A stretch of 35,738 nucleotides of DNA, from NCBI GenBank assembly GCA_030149475.1, contig JASBRL010000010.1, positions 1 to 35,738 of the forward strand, written 5' to 3'. Position numbers and translations under genes: made by a program. Each line of letters starts with the position of its first letter. Within the stretch, counting starts at the first letter, position 1. The notes beneath the pieces were generated by a model. That model did not search any database, had not been told where the DNA came from, and was given only the letters and a program-made list of their open reading frames with translations. The DNA comes from Marinobacter sp. Lineage in GTDB: Bacteria; Pseudomonadota; Gammaproteobacteria; Pseudomonadales; Oleiphilaceae. Shown one piece after another: positions 20,203 through 28,345 of this stretch.

Positions 20203-20649
20203 TTATTGATCGCGTACGTCATCGTACATGGGCGCCAGTTTCGCCAGCAATTCATTTTGTGCCGTGGTCGGTACCTGGTTGGCTTCCATCGCCAGAATCA
20301 GGTCCTCGACCAGGGCGTTGAACTGGGTTGCCGTAATGTCCATGCCGCTGTGAACTTCCCGCATGCCTTTGCCGGTGTAGGTGCAGGGCCCGTTGGCCAG
20401 AGCGCAGAGCAGGTCGGTCAGATTCCGGTGAAAGCGAGTCACGTCCAGGCCCTTGAACTGGAAGGCAATACGCTTGTCGTCAGCGATCCGGTACATCAGG
20501 TCGGTGACGATCGTGGCAATGCCACTCCGCTCGCCCAGCGCCTGGTAGAGCGCCGCGTCTTCACCGGTATTGGCCGGTTTTGAGAGGGTCTGGCAGCCGC
20601 CGACCCCAAGCAGGAACACCAGTATCAGCAGCGAGCCGGGATTCTTCAT
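20203..20649 (-). CDS. Group 1 truncated hemoglobin, predicted lipoprotein
   Basis: A 148-residue exported globin. Residues 1-18 form a signal peptide and LGVGGC is a lipobox with Cys19; Gln at +2 predicts outer-membrane sorting. The globin part (34-148) has the truncated-globin opening ALYQALGERSGIATIV, a distal-side His74 and the proximal His100 in KGMREVHSGMDIT. Compared by eye with cyanobacterial GlbN, the B10 tyrosine position appears to be Met52, with Tyr53 next to it. Cys82 and Cys89 could form a disulfide in the periplasm. Most truncated globins are cytosolic, so the lipoprotein form is unusual. O2 or NO binding is inferred. GGAGA precedes the ATG, 17 bp after the DUF3034 stop. Confidence 0.88.
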   Translation of the reverse strand: MKNPGSLLILVFLLGVGGCQTLSKPANTGEDAALYQALGERSGIATIVTDLMYRIADDKRIAFQFKGLDVTRFHRNLTDLLCALANGPCTYTGKGMREVHSGMDITATQFNALVEDLILAMEANQVPTTAQNELLAKLAPMYDDVRDQ

Positions 20650-20666
20650 GATGGTCTCCGATTTCG

Positions 20667-21533
20667 TTAAAAACTGCCTTGCAGAGACAGGTAGGCGCCC
20701 CGTTGGCCAGTCAGGCCAGCAATGTCGCCGAGATTGACCCAGGCGGCGGTAACCGCCAGTCGCCGGTCAGGGACCCAGGCGACGAACACGTCCCACCAGT
20801 TGTCTTCGCGGGCAAAACCCAGGTTGTCCGGTTTCTGGCGGTATTCGACACCGGTCAGCCAGCGTCGGTCCAGAAACACCCCGACGCTCGACTCGAACTC
20901 CAGTTGATAGCGATTGTTACGGTCTCCGCCAAACCCCAGCAAGCCACCCTGATTGGCACGGGTGCCGCGCACGGTGGCATTGACCAGCACGTTGCGATCC
21001 ATCAGCGCGGCGAAGAACAGTTTGCTGCCAGCCAGATAAAAGTCTGTACCGTGGTTATCCCGGGCGCCGACTGCCCTGGGTATGGTGAAGGTCCGGTTGC
21101 GCTTGTATTGCAGCCCGGCGGCCCACTGGCCATAACGGCTGTAAAGTACATCGCCCCATAGCCGGACCTTCAACCCGATGATGTCCTGGTCCAGCTGGTC
21201 CTGGCCCAGCGTTGCGCCGAGGGTATCCAGATCGAGAGATTGCCGGGCCAGACTCACCTCGATCCGGTTGTGCCAGTTGAGGGAGCCGCCGGTGACCGTC
21301 AGGGTATAATCATTGACCGGGGTCCGGGACAACGCCAGGGTTCCGCCCCACTCGGTATCGCTGGCGTAGCCGCTGAGTAGCGCCCAGGGAACCAGGCCGC
21401 CACCGGCACTGCCCTCAATGGTCGTCACGCCGCCGGTGGCCCAGATGCGGCTGCCAGGAGCTGCCATGACCGACGCTGACAGACAGACCAGCAGCATGCC
21501 GGTCAGACCAGTGACTCGAAACAGACCATTCAT
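20667..21533 (-). CDS. DUF3034 family protein, predicted outer-membrane beta-barrel
   Basis: A 288-residue exported protein: signal peptide about 1-24 (LLVCLSASVMAAP), then WATGGVTTIEGSAGGGLVPW, the conserved opening of DUF3034. The rest is alternating amphipathic strands rich in aromatic residues and ends in Phe (YLSLQGSF), the C-terminal signature of outer-membrane barrels. No function is known. Its ATG overlaps the stop of the EAL gene (ATGA, 4 bp) and its GGAG site lies inside that gene, so the two are translationally coupled. The barrel, the outer-membrane globin and the exported cupredoxin would share the envelope. Confidence 0.85.
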   Translation of the reverse strand: MNGLFRVTGLTGMLLVCLSASVMAAPGSRIWATGGVTTIEGSAGGGLVPWALLSGYASDTEWGGTLALSRTPVNDYTLTVTGGSLNWHNRIEVSLARQSLDLDTLGATLGQDQLDQDIIGLKVRLWGDVLYSRYGQWAAGLQYKRNRTFTIPRAVGARDNHGTDFYLAGSKLFFAALMDRNVLVNATVRGTRANQGGLLGFGGDRNNRYQLEFESSVGVFLDRRWLTGVEYRQKPDNLGFAREDNWWDVFVAWVPDRRLAVTAAWVNLGDIAGLTGQRGAYLSLQGSF

Positions 21534-23911
21534 GAGAGAGACTCCGATCGGGGGTTGGTGTCAGTCGGGCTCAGACCTGCACGGCGCTCGCTGAAGGCAT
21601 TCGCCCAGTCATCCAGGTCGGTTGGTGCCAGCGGGCGGGCCAGGAAAAAGCCCTGGGCCAGATTGCAGCCCCACTGCTGCAACAGCGCCCAGCTTTCGGC
21701 ATTTTCGATGCCTTCAGCGACCACACTCAGGCCCAGCCCGTGGGCCATGTCGATGGTGGATTTCACGATCAACTGATCCTGGGTCTGACTGTCCAGATTC
21801 AGCACAAAGGATTTGTCGATTTTCAGTTCATGCACCGGCAGCTTGCGCAGTTGCGCCAGGGATGAGTAACCCGTTCCAAAATCGTCCACCGAGAGCTTGA
21901 CCCCGAGCGCCCGCAGATCGGCCAGGGTTTGCAGGGCCAGCTCCGAGTCCGACATGATCGCACTTTCGGTAATTTCAAACGTCAGCCGATGAAGATTGCC
22001 CTGCCAGTGCCTGAACGTTGCGGTGATCTGTTCCGTCAGTCGCCGGTTGGTCAGGTCCAGCGCGGACAGGTTAATGGCGACGCCGATATCCAGTCCTCTG
22101 ATCTGCCATTGGCGGGCGTCTTCAGCAACGCACCTGAGGATGAACTCGGTAAGGGTGTGAATCTGCCCGGATCGCTCCGCCAGCATGATGAACTCTTCCG
22201 GGTTGACAAAACCCAGCTCCGGGTGCTGCCAACGGATCAGCGCCTCCACCTGATGCAGATCAACGGGGTCAAAGCGGATTTTGGGTTGATATTTCATGCT
22301 CAGTTCGCCGTTGTTCATGGCGCCCTGAAGATCGCGGATCAGGCGCAGTTCGCGCAGGTGGCTTTCGTCGCCGCCGGGTTCGTAAAACGCTGTGTGGGTC
22401 TCAACCCGGCGTGCCTTGTCAAACGTCAGGTTCAGGCGCCGACGAACCTCATCGGCGGTGTTGGCCTGTTCTGGCAGTCTGAGTACGGCGATATGCAGTT
22501 TCAGGCTGATGGGGGTGCTGTCGATCACAATCGCCTGCTGAATGTGAGCATGCAGCCGGTCAAGCAGGTCGTCCAGCGAATCGAGCGTACGCTGGGGAAT
22601 CAGTGCCAGATATTCGTTGCCGCCGGTACGGCCAAACACACAATCCGCGGGCAGTTGTCCGCGCAGACGCAGACCGCTTGCGACGATCACCCGGTCGCCG
22701 AAACTGAAACCGAGGGTATCGTTGATGACCTTGAAGTCCGCCAGGGTGAACCCGATCGCGACAAACGGCTCCCCGGCCCCCAGCATTTGCCGTAAATGCT
22801 CGTCCAGCGCCTTTCGGTTGAGCAAACCGGTAAGATCATCGTGAGTCGCGTTGTGCTGTATCCATCGCTCCCGCTCCCGAATATCCGACAGCATGTTGGT
22901 CAGCACATTGCGCAATACCCGTAATTCGCCGCTGGCACGCAGCCGTGGCGGAGTGGTCGCGTGCCCCTCACCAATGTCTGAGGCAAAGCGGGCCAGTTCA
23001 AGCACCGGGCGACCCAGGGCGCGGGCGGTGATCATCACCAGGATACCGGCAACAATCAGCACCCCCACCACGACCAGAGTCAGTTGCAGAGCCAGACGGT
23101 AATAACTCGCCAGGGCGGTGCCGCGGTCACTGAGCAGCAGGGCCTGCAGTTCGCTGCCGTCGGGGTGATCCTTGCCAATCGACATGGCCCGGATAAAGTA
23201 GTGGGTGCCTTCCTGAAGCTGTTGCCGGGTCATGGCATCGAACGTATTCATCAAGTCCGCTGTCATCTGTTTGTTGTCAAGACTGCTGGCCAGCACCGTT
23301 ACGGTGTTGCCGTCTCTGCGCCGGAACACCACATCCGTGCCGGTAAGGCCGCTGATAAAACGGGCGAATCCGTCATTCAGGGTGAACCCGGCGATCAGCC
23401 AGGCGCGCAGGCCAGGCCCTTTGATGGGCACCACCAGCAACTGATAGGCCTTGCCATGCCAGATATCGATATCCGCTGCGAAACCTCGTTCACGGGCCTG
23501 GTCGAGCAGTCCTGAAAACGGCGCTGGCGTGCCATTGTCCAGCCCCTGAAGATTGGCAATCAGCTTATCGTCGCTGTCGACCAGCAGCGCCAGGTCAGCG
23601 CCGGCCCGGGCACTCTGGTTAGCCAGAGCACTGGTGATGGTCGGCAGGTCGCGGCTGGCGAGAGCCGACTTGAAGCCGAAGTCATCCGCGACCACCTGCA
23701 GACGGGAAATCAACAGCTCATTACGCCGAGCCATGACTTCCCGGGCCACACCCTCGGCGACATTGAGCTGACCCACAGCGCGGGACTTTTCGCCTTCAAA
23801 CAGGTAGGCCATCATCACCCCGGCGATGGTCACACTGGTGATGACCATCAGCGTCAGCATCGCCAGCATGAGGCGACCCCTGAATCCGGGTGCGGGCCAC
23901 AATCGACGCAT
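21530..23911 (-). CDS. Membrane sensor with degenerate GGDEF and intact EAL domains
   Basis: A 793-residue inner-membrane c-di-GMP protein. Membrane helix 1 is about 13-37, a periplasmic sensor region about 38-272 follows (cache-like by size and position), then helix 2 about 273-296, HAMP about 297-345, GGDEF about 350-510 and EAL about 523-770. The GGDEF motif is GGNEY (430-434), and the metal-binding Asp of the DLDxFK block is replaced (TLADFK), so cyclase activity is unlikely. The EAL domain has EALIR (556-560), Asn614, EITES (646-650), DDFGTGYSS (from 676), KIDK (697-700) and EGIEN (733-737), so it should hydrolyse c-di-GMP. It overlaps the upstream cupredoxin gene by 1 bp and the downstream DUF3034 gene by 4 bp. 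Confidence 0.93.
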   Translation of the reverse strand: MRRLWPAPGFRGRLMLAMLTLMVITSVTIAGVMMAYLFEGEKSRAVGQLNVAEGVAREVMARRNELLISRLQVVADDFGFKSALASRDLPTITSALANQSARAGADLALLVDSDDKLIANLQGLDNGTPAPFSGLLDQARERGFAADIDIWHGKAYQLLVVPIKGPGLRAWLIAGFTLNDGFARFISGLTGTDVVFRRRDGNTVTVLASSLDNKQMTADLMNTFDAMTRQQLQEGTHYFIRAMSIGKDHPDGSELQALLLSDRGTALASYYRLALQLTLVVVGVLIVAGILVMITARALGRPVLELARFASDIGEGHATTPPRLRASGELRVLRNVLTNMLSDIRERERWIQHNATHDDLTGLLNRKALDEHLRQMLGAGEPFVAIGFTLADFKVINDTLGFSFGDRVIVASGLRLRGQLPADCVFGRTGGNEYLALIPQRTLDSLDDLLDRLHAHIQQAIVIDSTPISLKLHIAVLRLPEQANTADEVRRRLNLTFDKARRVETHTAFYEPGGDESHLRELRLIRDLQGAMNNGELSMKYQPKIRFDPVDLHQVEALIRWQHPELGFVNPEEFIMLAERSGQIHTLTEFILRCVAEDARQWQIRGLDIGVAINLSALDLTNRRLTEQITATFRHWQGNLHRLTFEITESAIMSDSELALQTLADLRALGVKLSVDDFGTGYSSLAQLRKLPVHELKIDKSFVLNLDSQTQDQLIVKSTIDMAHGLGLSVVAEGIENAESWALLQQWGCNLAQGFFLARPLAPTDLDDWANAFSERRAGLSPTDTNPRSESLS

Positions 23912-24594
23912 CAGAGGCTCCGGAACCGTTCCTGCAGGCCCTGCAGCTCGCCGCCGGGTGCGGGTTCGGGGTTGACGACCAGGGCGATGGTCTCCTCAAC
24001 CGCGGCTGGACCAGACAGGATAAATCGCTGGCTGCTGGTGTTGTCGGCAAGACGGGGATGCCAGGCCTTCAGGGTGATCGACTGGCCGGGCGCTAGCAAA
24101 GCGTCGGGAATCGTCAGGTGGACCTGACCGTGTTCATCGGAGCGGTCGACATAGCGGGTATCGCTTACCACAATAAATCCCTGCATCTGGTCGTGGATAT
24201 TGCAGCCCAGTTCCACGATCCCGGCTTTGTCAAAAATGATGGGCGATTCCGGTTTGCCGGCATAGAGTTCGATATTGAACGGCTTGGCCGGAGAAAAAGA
24301 GTAGACATGGTGCTGGGTGTTGTCGTTGTTGGGGAACGACACCGGTGAATCAACCGGCACCACCAGAACATGGGGCACAAAGGCGCGGTTTTTCTGAGCC
24401 ATGGCAGCCGCGCGGGGTGTCGGAGCCGGCCCCGCTTCAATCATGGCGACTACGCCCGGCAACGGCTGCTCCGTGTCCTGGCTGATGAACGTCAGGTTCA
24501 CATCGGCGGCCAGTGCAGTTCGGCAGACAACAAGGGCGAAGCCCAGGGCCACACTGCCCTTCAACAGGTGGTTGATCGATTGTGATGGTTTCAA
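23911..24594 (-). CDS. Exported cupredoxin-like (methylamine utilization-type) protein
   Basis: A 227-residue protein with a TTG start supported by GGAG eight bases upstream. The signal peptide ends near ALAA-DV (residue 30). Residues about 31-145 form a cupredoxin-like domain: FPNNDNTQHHVYSFSP and VELGCNIHDQM provide His95/His96, Cys131, His134 and Met137, the type 1 copper set of plastocyanin-like proteins. A second beta domain (146-227) follows. Such proteins are often annotated methylamine utilization protein by distant similarity, but no methylamine genes are present. Its stop codon overlaps the start of the EAL sensor gene (TGATG). An electron carrier or copper-based sensor partner for that protein is inference. 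Confidence 0.85.
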   Translation of the reverse strand: MKPSQSINHLLKGSVALGFALVVCRTALAADVNLTFISQDTEQPLPGVVAMIEAGPAPTPRAAAMAQKNRAFVPHVLVVPVDSPVSFPNNDNTQHHVYSFSPAKPFNIELYAGKPESPIIFDKAGIVELGCNIHDQMQGFIVVSDTRYVDRSDEHGQVHLTIPDALLAPGQSITLKAWHPRLADNTSSQRFILSGPAAVEETIALVVNPEPAPGGELQGLQERFRSL

Positions 24595-24654
24595 CGGTTC
24601 AACTCCGATTCTTGCCGCCCGGCATGGCCTGAGCTTCCGGCCGACGTTACAACC

Positions 24655-25302
24655 TTAACGGCAGCTCCCAAGGATAAAGCGAATGTGGTTTCGGATCAGC
24701 AAATTTTCCCAATATTCCCGCATCCAGTCCCAGGCGGCATGCTTGACCTGATTTACGAAGGGATCCAGATTCAGTTCGTAATAATCCGGTGAGCCGGCAA
24801 TTTGTAACACCGTAATGGTAATGGACTGGTCCAGCTCGTTGGCAAAAGGCTCTCCGATCAGTTGATGTGCCAACAGGTTCGCCTGGATAGCCTCGATGTC
24901 AACCAGATCACTGTCTCGTGTCGAGCGGTTGTTTTCATACATTTCTTCCATTAACCGGTGACACAGGTAGGCTTTGACCAGCAGGCCGTCAAGGCCGTCA
25001 TAACGGGCCAGCATGACCGACGGCTGGGTAAAGTAGCGGGTGGCGGCCTGAATAAACGGGGTAAACAGCGCGATCTTGTCTGCTTCGCGGGCACAGGCGT
25101 CAACGCATTCGATCAGCCGTGGCGCCATTTCGATGTACTCAACGGCAAACTGGAACAGGCAGATAGCAGGCTCGTCGCCGTCCACCCGGACACTGCGGGG
25201 CAACTGGGTGGCACGGTCACGGAGCTGTCGGAGAAATTCTCCCGAGCGAGCTTCCTGACGCCGGGCCTGGCTGATGATGTTCAGGACTGCTGCTGGTGTC
25301 AT
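24655..25302 (-). CDS. Conserved-looking protein of unknown function
   Basis: 215 residues from ATG 25302, or 228 from TTG 25341; neither start has a clear ribosome site. The protein is soluble, largely helical and acidic, with no signal peptide. Blocks such as SQARRQEARSGEFLRQLRDR, FAVEYIEMAPRLIECVDACA and LVKAYLCHRLMEEMYENNR look conserved in style. I do not recognise a family with confidence. It lies 60 bp upstream of the cupredoxin gene on the same strand, so it may be the first gene of the c-di-GMP/globin cluster, but it could be separate. The last part (AAWDWMREYWENLLIRNH) is rich in aromatics. Confidence 0.75.
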   Translation of the reverse strand: MTPAAVLNIISQARRQEARSGEFLRQLRDRATQLPRSVRVDGDEPAICLFQFAVEYIEMAPRLIECVDACAREADKIALFTPFIQAATRYFTQPSVMLARYDGLDGLLVKAYLCHRLMEEMYENNRSTRDSDLVDIEAIQANLLAHQLIGEPFANELDQSITITVLQIAGSPDYYELNLDPFVNQVKHAAWDWMREYWENLLIRNHIRFILGSCR

Positions 25303-25459
25303 GTCAGGAGATGCCGGTTTATACACTGAAAAGGATCGCAAGGCGCCCCCAGTCTGGGTGTGTTATCGATTGATACAGGTGCACGGACTGGCTGCCGCGT
25401 TACGCCTGTCGTTTGTGATCAGTGTAGTTGAGATTTCTGCGCCCGCCTGCTGGCTGCCA

Positions 25460-26797
25460 CTATGTGAACCAGGTGTCATTCCGGCTGTGACGAAAAAACA
25501 GCCAGCCCATACTGGCGGCGCGGGCAAGCATCAGCGTGATCAAGGCAAACCACAGGCCATGGTTGCCCCAGTCCCGGGTCAGCCACCAGACCGGCAGGTA
25601 CACCCCGATGGCTGACAGGATCATGGTGTTCTGCATGTCCCTGGTGCGGGTGGCGCCGATAAAAATGCCATCCAGAACGAAGCCCCAGACCGCTGCCAGC
25701 GGCAGGCACCAGAGCCAGGGCAGATAACGCCAGGCGGTGACTTTGACAGCAGTGATGCTGGTCAGCCAGCCAATCAGTGTATGGCCGGCGAGCATGAAAG
25801 CGATGGTGAACAGGACGGCTCCCCACAGCGACCAGCGCATGACCGTTGCACAGATCGCACGGAACTGTGCCCGTTGTCCCTGCCCCACCGCCTCCCCGAC
25901 CAGAGCTTCAGCCGCGTTGGCAAATCCGTCCAGGCCATTTGAAATGATCATCAGGAAGGTAATCAGCACCGCGTTGGCTGCCAGCACAGTATTGCCCTGG
26001 CGTGCGCCCTGGGCGGTAAAAAACGCCAACGCCAGCAGCAGCGTAACGGTACGCACCAGGATGTACCGGTTGGTCTGGAGAATGCGGCGGTAATCAGCCA
26101 GTCGCCCCAACAGATAACGACCGATGACCAGGTGGGCGGGGCGCCGCTGCCAGACCAGTCCCAGGCCGAGCAAAGCGGCGGCATATTCGGCCAGCACTGT
26201 CGCCAGGGCAACGCCGCTGCTTTGCCAGCCAAAACCGGTTACAAACAGAACGTCCAGGCCGATGTTGAGGCTGTTGGCGACAATCAGCATCAGCATCGGC
26301 CCCCGGGGATACTGGGTTCCGATCAGCCACCCCACCAGGGTGTACTGGCACAGCACCGCCGGCGCGCTCCAGATGCGAATGGCCGCGTAGTCTGCCGCCA
26401 GCGTGCGGACGGTTTCGCTGGGGTCCATCAGGGCCAGGCCAAGTGCGATCAATGGTTGATGAACCAGAATGAGCAGCAGGCCAATGCCCGTTGCCAGGAC
26501 CAGCGATCGCACCAGCAACGCCATCTGCGCCTGCTGGTCGCGGCGGCCATAAGCCTGTGCGGCCAGCCCGGTGGTGCCCATGCGCATGAAGCCGAAGGTC
26601 CAGTACAGGATAGTGAACAGGTTGGCCCCAATGGCGACCGCACCCAGGTACTCCGGCCGGGCCAGATGGCCCAGTACGGCGGCGTCCGCCAGTCCGAGCA
26701 GCGGCACCGTGAGGTTGGTCAGCATCAGCGGCCAGGCCAGCGCCCAAAGCCGCAAATTCAGGCTGTCAGGCGAGGCAGGGCGGGTCATCTGGTGCAT
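25460..26797 (-). CDS. dinF: MATE family efflux transporter, DinF-type
   Basis: A 445-residue inner-membrane protein with about 12 hydrophobic segments in two MatE halves. The opening LRLWALAWPLMLTNLTVPLL and GLADAAVLGHL fits the DinF-like branch of the family, as do FMRMGTTGLAAQAYG and the second-half GLDGFANAAEALVGEAVGQG. These carriers expel drugs or metabolites using Na+ or H+ gradients. The ATG at 26797 and the one three codons in are equally plausible; neither has a strong ribosome site. It is divergent from the cox region. The symbol is by subfamily resemblance only; substrate is unknown. Confidence 0.88.
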   Translation of the reverse strand: MHQMTRPASPDSLNLRLWALAWPLMLTNLTVPLLGLADAAVLGHLARPEYLGAVAIGANLFTILYWTFGFMRMGTTGLAAQAYGRRDQQAQMALLVRSLVLATGIGLLLILVHQPLIALGLALMDPSETVRTLAADYAAIRIWSAPAVLCQYTLVGWLIGTQYPRGPMLMLIVANSLNIGLDVLFVTGFGWQSSGVALATVLAEYAAALLGLGLVWQRRPAHLVIGRYLLGRLADYRRILQTNRYILVRTVTLLLALAFFTAQGARQGNTVLAANAVLITFLMIISNGLDGFANAAEALVGEAVGQGQRAQFRAICATVMRWSLWGAVLFTIAFMLAGHTLIGWLTSITAVKVTAWRYLPWLWCLPLAAVWGFVLDGIFIGATRTRDMQNTMILSAIGVYLPVWWLTRDWGNHGLWFALITLMLARAASMGWLFFRHSRNDTWFT

Positions 26798-26827
26798 GGG
26801 ACTGACGCCGTTGCAATAGATTGTTTG

Positions 26828-26833
26828 ATTATA
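26828..26833 (-). promoter_or_regulatory. Candidate -10 box for the MATE gene
   Basis: TATAAT on the minus strand, about 30 bases before the MATE start. A TTAACC element 19 bp upstream is a distant -35 candidate; the spacing is long. Confidence 0.4.
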
Positions 26834-26897
26834 AAAACTCCCCTACTTGGTCGGTTAAATTTTATACAATCTTTTTAGACTTCCGCCGACCTCTGTC

Positions 26898-26903
26898 TAT
26901 ACT
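26898..26903 (+). promoter_or_regulatory. Candidate -10 box for the cox operon
   Basis: TATACT, five of six matches to TATAAT, with a poor -35 (TTAGAC, 17 bp upstream), which may indicate activator dependence. Transcription from here would give a leader of about 200 bases before coxB. Confidence 0.35.
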
Positions 26904-26943
26904 GACAACCGAGTAACCCGTGAAAAGACTTCCTCTGACTGAG

Positions 26944-26970
26944 TGCCGGAGTGTGTGCGAGCGTCCGGCA
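26944..26970. repeat. Inverted repeat in the cox leader
   Basis: TGCCGGA (26944-26950) and TCCGGCA (26964-26970) are perfect 7-base arms separated by 13 bases. It lies about 35-60 bases after the predicted transcription start, so it could be a leader hairpin or an operator. Confidence 0.45.
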
Positions 26971-27111
26971 GCCAATGTTCTGGAAGTGTCACGCAGAATA
27001 AGTGGGGTGCGCAGGAACGCTGCACCGGAGGCATCGGTAGCAGGAATGTCGTGCCTCTATTTACAGCCTCAGCGTAGCCAATACAAGAACAACACTCTGT
27101 GGAGACGCGGT

Positions 27112-28242
27112 ATGCACGTGCACGTTAAGCGGGCGATGTCCCTTTCGGGCGCCGGCCTGATGCCGACTCAGGCGCTGGCCGACTGGACGATCAACATGCC
27201 GCCCGGGGTCACCGGCACCAGCAATGAAATATTCAACCTGCACATGACCATATTCTGGATTTGCGTGGTCATTGGCATCGTGGTTTTCGGGGTCATGTTC
27301 TGGTCCATCTTTGCCCACCGCAAATCCCGTGGGCACAAGCCGGCCCATTTTCACGAACATACCTTCGTGGAAATCCTCTGGACCATCGTACCGCTGATCA
27401 TCCTGGTGGTCATGGCCATTCCGGCGACGGCCACGCTGATCGACATGTACGACACCGCCAAATCGGACATCAACATCAAGGTCACTGGCTACCAGTGGAA
27501 ATGGCGCTATGACTATGTTGATGAAAAATTCGGCTACTTCTCCAATCTCAGTACGCCGCAGGAGCAGATTGACAATCTGGCACCCAAAGGCGAGCACTAC
27601 CTGCGCGAAGTTGATCAGCCGCTGGTGGTGCCGGTTGGCAAGAAAATCCGCCTGTTGCTGACGGCCAACGACGTTATTCATTCCTGGTGGGTGCCGGAGT
27701 TCGGGTTGAAAAAGGATGCCATTCCGGGCTTTGTCAATGAGGCCTGGACCCGGGTGGACAAGCCCGGCATATACCGGGGGCAGTGCACCGAGCTATGTGG
27801 CCAGGGGCATGCCTTTATGCCGGTGGTGGTCAAGGCAGTGCCGGAAGCGGATTACAACACCTGGGTGGCCGAACAGAAAGCGGCAGCGGAAAAAGAGCGC
27901 GAGCTGACCAGTAAAGACTGGACCATGGACGAGTTGATGGCCCGTGGCAAGAAAAAGTACGAGACCACTTGCGCGGCCTGTCACCAGGTGGATGGCGGTG
28001 GTATGCCGCCTACCTTCCCGGCGCTGAATGGCAGCAAGGTGGCCACCGGACCGGTTGACGGGCACCTTCACCGGGTTGTCTACGGGGTTCAGGGAACGGC
28101 CATGCAGGCGTTTGGCAAACAACTCAGCGAAGTCGATATTGCGGCTATTGTTACCTACGAGCGCAATGCCTGGGGTAACAAGACGGGTGACATGGTTACG
28201 CCCAAACAGGTCCTGGATTACAAAAAACAGAGCTCGAAATAG
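27112..28242 (+). CDS. coxB: Cytochrome c oxidase subunit II with fused cytochrome c
   Basis: A 376-residue subunit of an aa3-type oxidase that receives electrons from cytochrome c and passes them to subunit I. ATG 27112 has GGAGA upstream and starts a signal peptide ending near PTQALA-DW. Two membrane helices follow (about 44-67 and 86-109), then the periplasmic CuA domain with His190 and the cluster QCTELCGQGHAFM (Cys225, Glu227, Cys229, His233, Met236). A C-terminal cytochrome c domain has CAACH (287-291) and a probable axial Met331 in GTAMQAF. It is the first gene of the cox operon, 103 bp before coxA. Confidence 0.97.
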   Translation: MHVHVKRAMSLSGAGLMPTQALADWTINMPPGVTGTSNEIFNLHMTIFWICVVIGIVVFGVMFWSIFAHRKSRGHKPAHFHEHTFVEILWTIVPLIILVVMAIPATATLIDMYDTAKSDINIKVTGYQWKWRYDYVDEKFGYFSNLSTPQEQIDNLAPKGEHYLREVDQPLVVPVGKKIRLLLTANDVIHSWWVPEFGLKKDAIPGFVNEAWTRVDKPGIYRGQCTELCGQGHAFMPVVVKAVPEADYNTWVAEQKAAAEKERELTSKDWTMDELMARGKKKYETTCAACHQVDGGGMPPTFPALNGSKVATGPVDGHLHRVVYGVQGTAMQAFGKQLSEVDIAAIVTYERNAWGNKTGDMVTPKQVLDYKKQSSK

Positions 28243-28345
28243 ATCGGCGGGGCGGACGAAGGCTTGCGGCCGGCGTCCGGCCCGTTGGTGAATCAGACAC
28301 AAAAAATCGCCAGTCACGTCAAAGGGGCGGCTACGGGGGTTCTTC

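Larger units (their letters stand above)
26798..27111. other. 314-bp divergent region between the MATE gene and coxB
   Basis: The half nearest the MATE gene is AT-rich and carries -10-like boxes in both directions. The coxB half is a predicted leader of about 200 bases. Within it is a perfect inverted repeat TGCCGGA-N13-TCCGGCA (26944-26970) and a shorter stem GGTGC...GCACC near 27007-27029. The coxB frame stays open back to GTG 26920, but the encoded sequence has no family similarity or signal peptide, so I treat it as non-coding. Confidence 0.55.

Noticed and set aside
26920..27111. In-frame 64-residue extension of coxB from GTG 26920
   Set aside because: It lacks a ribosome site, would bury the signal peptide inside the protein, and has no resemblance to subunit II; ATG 27112 has GGAGA.
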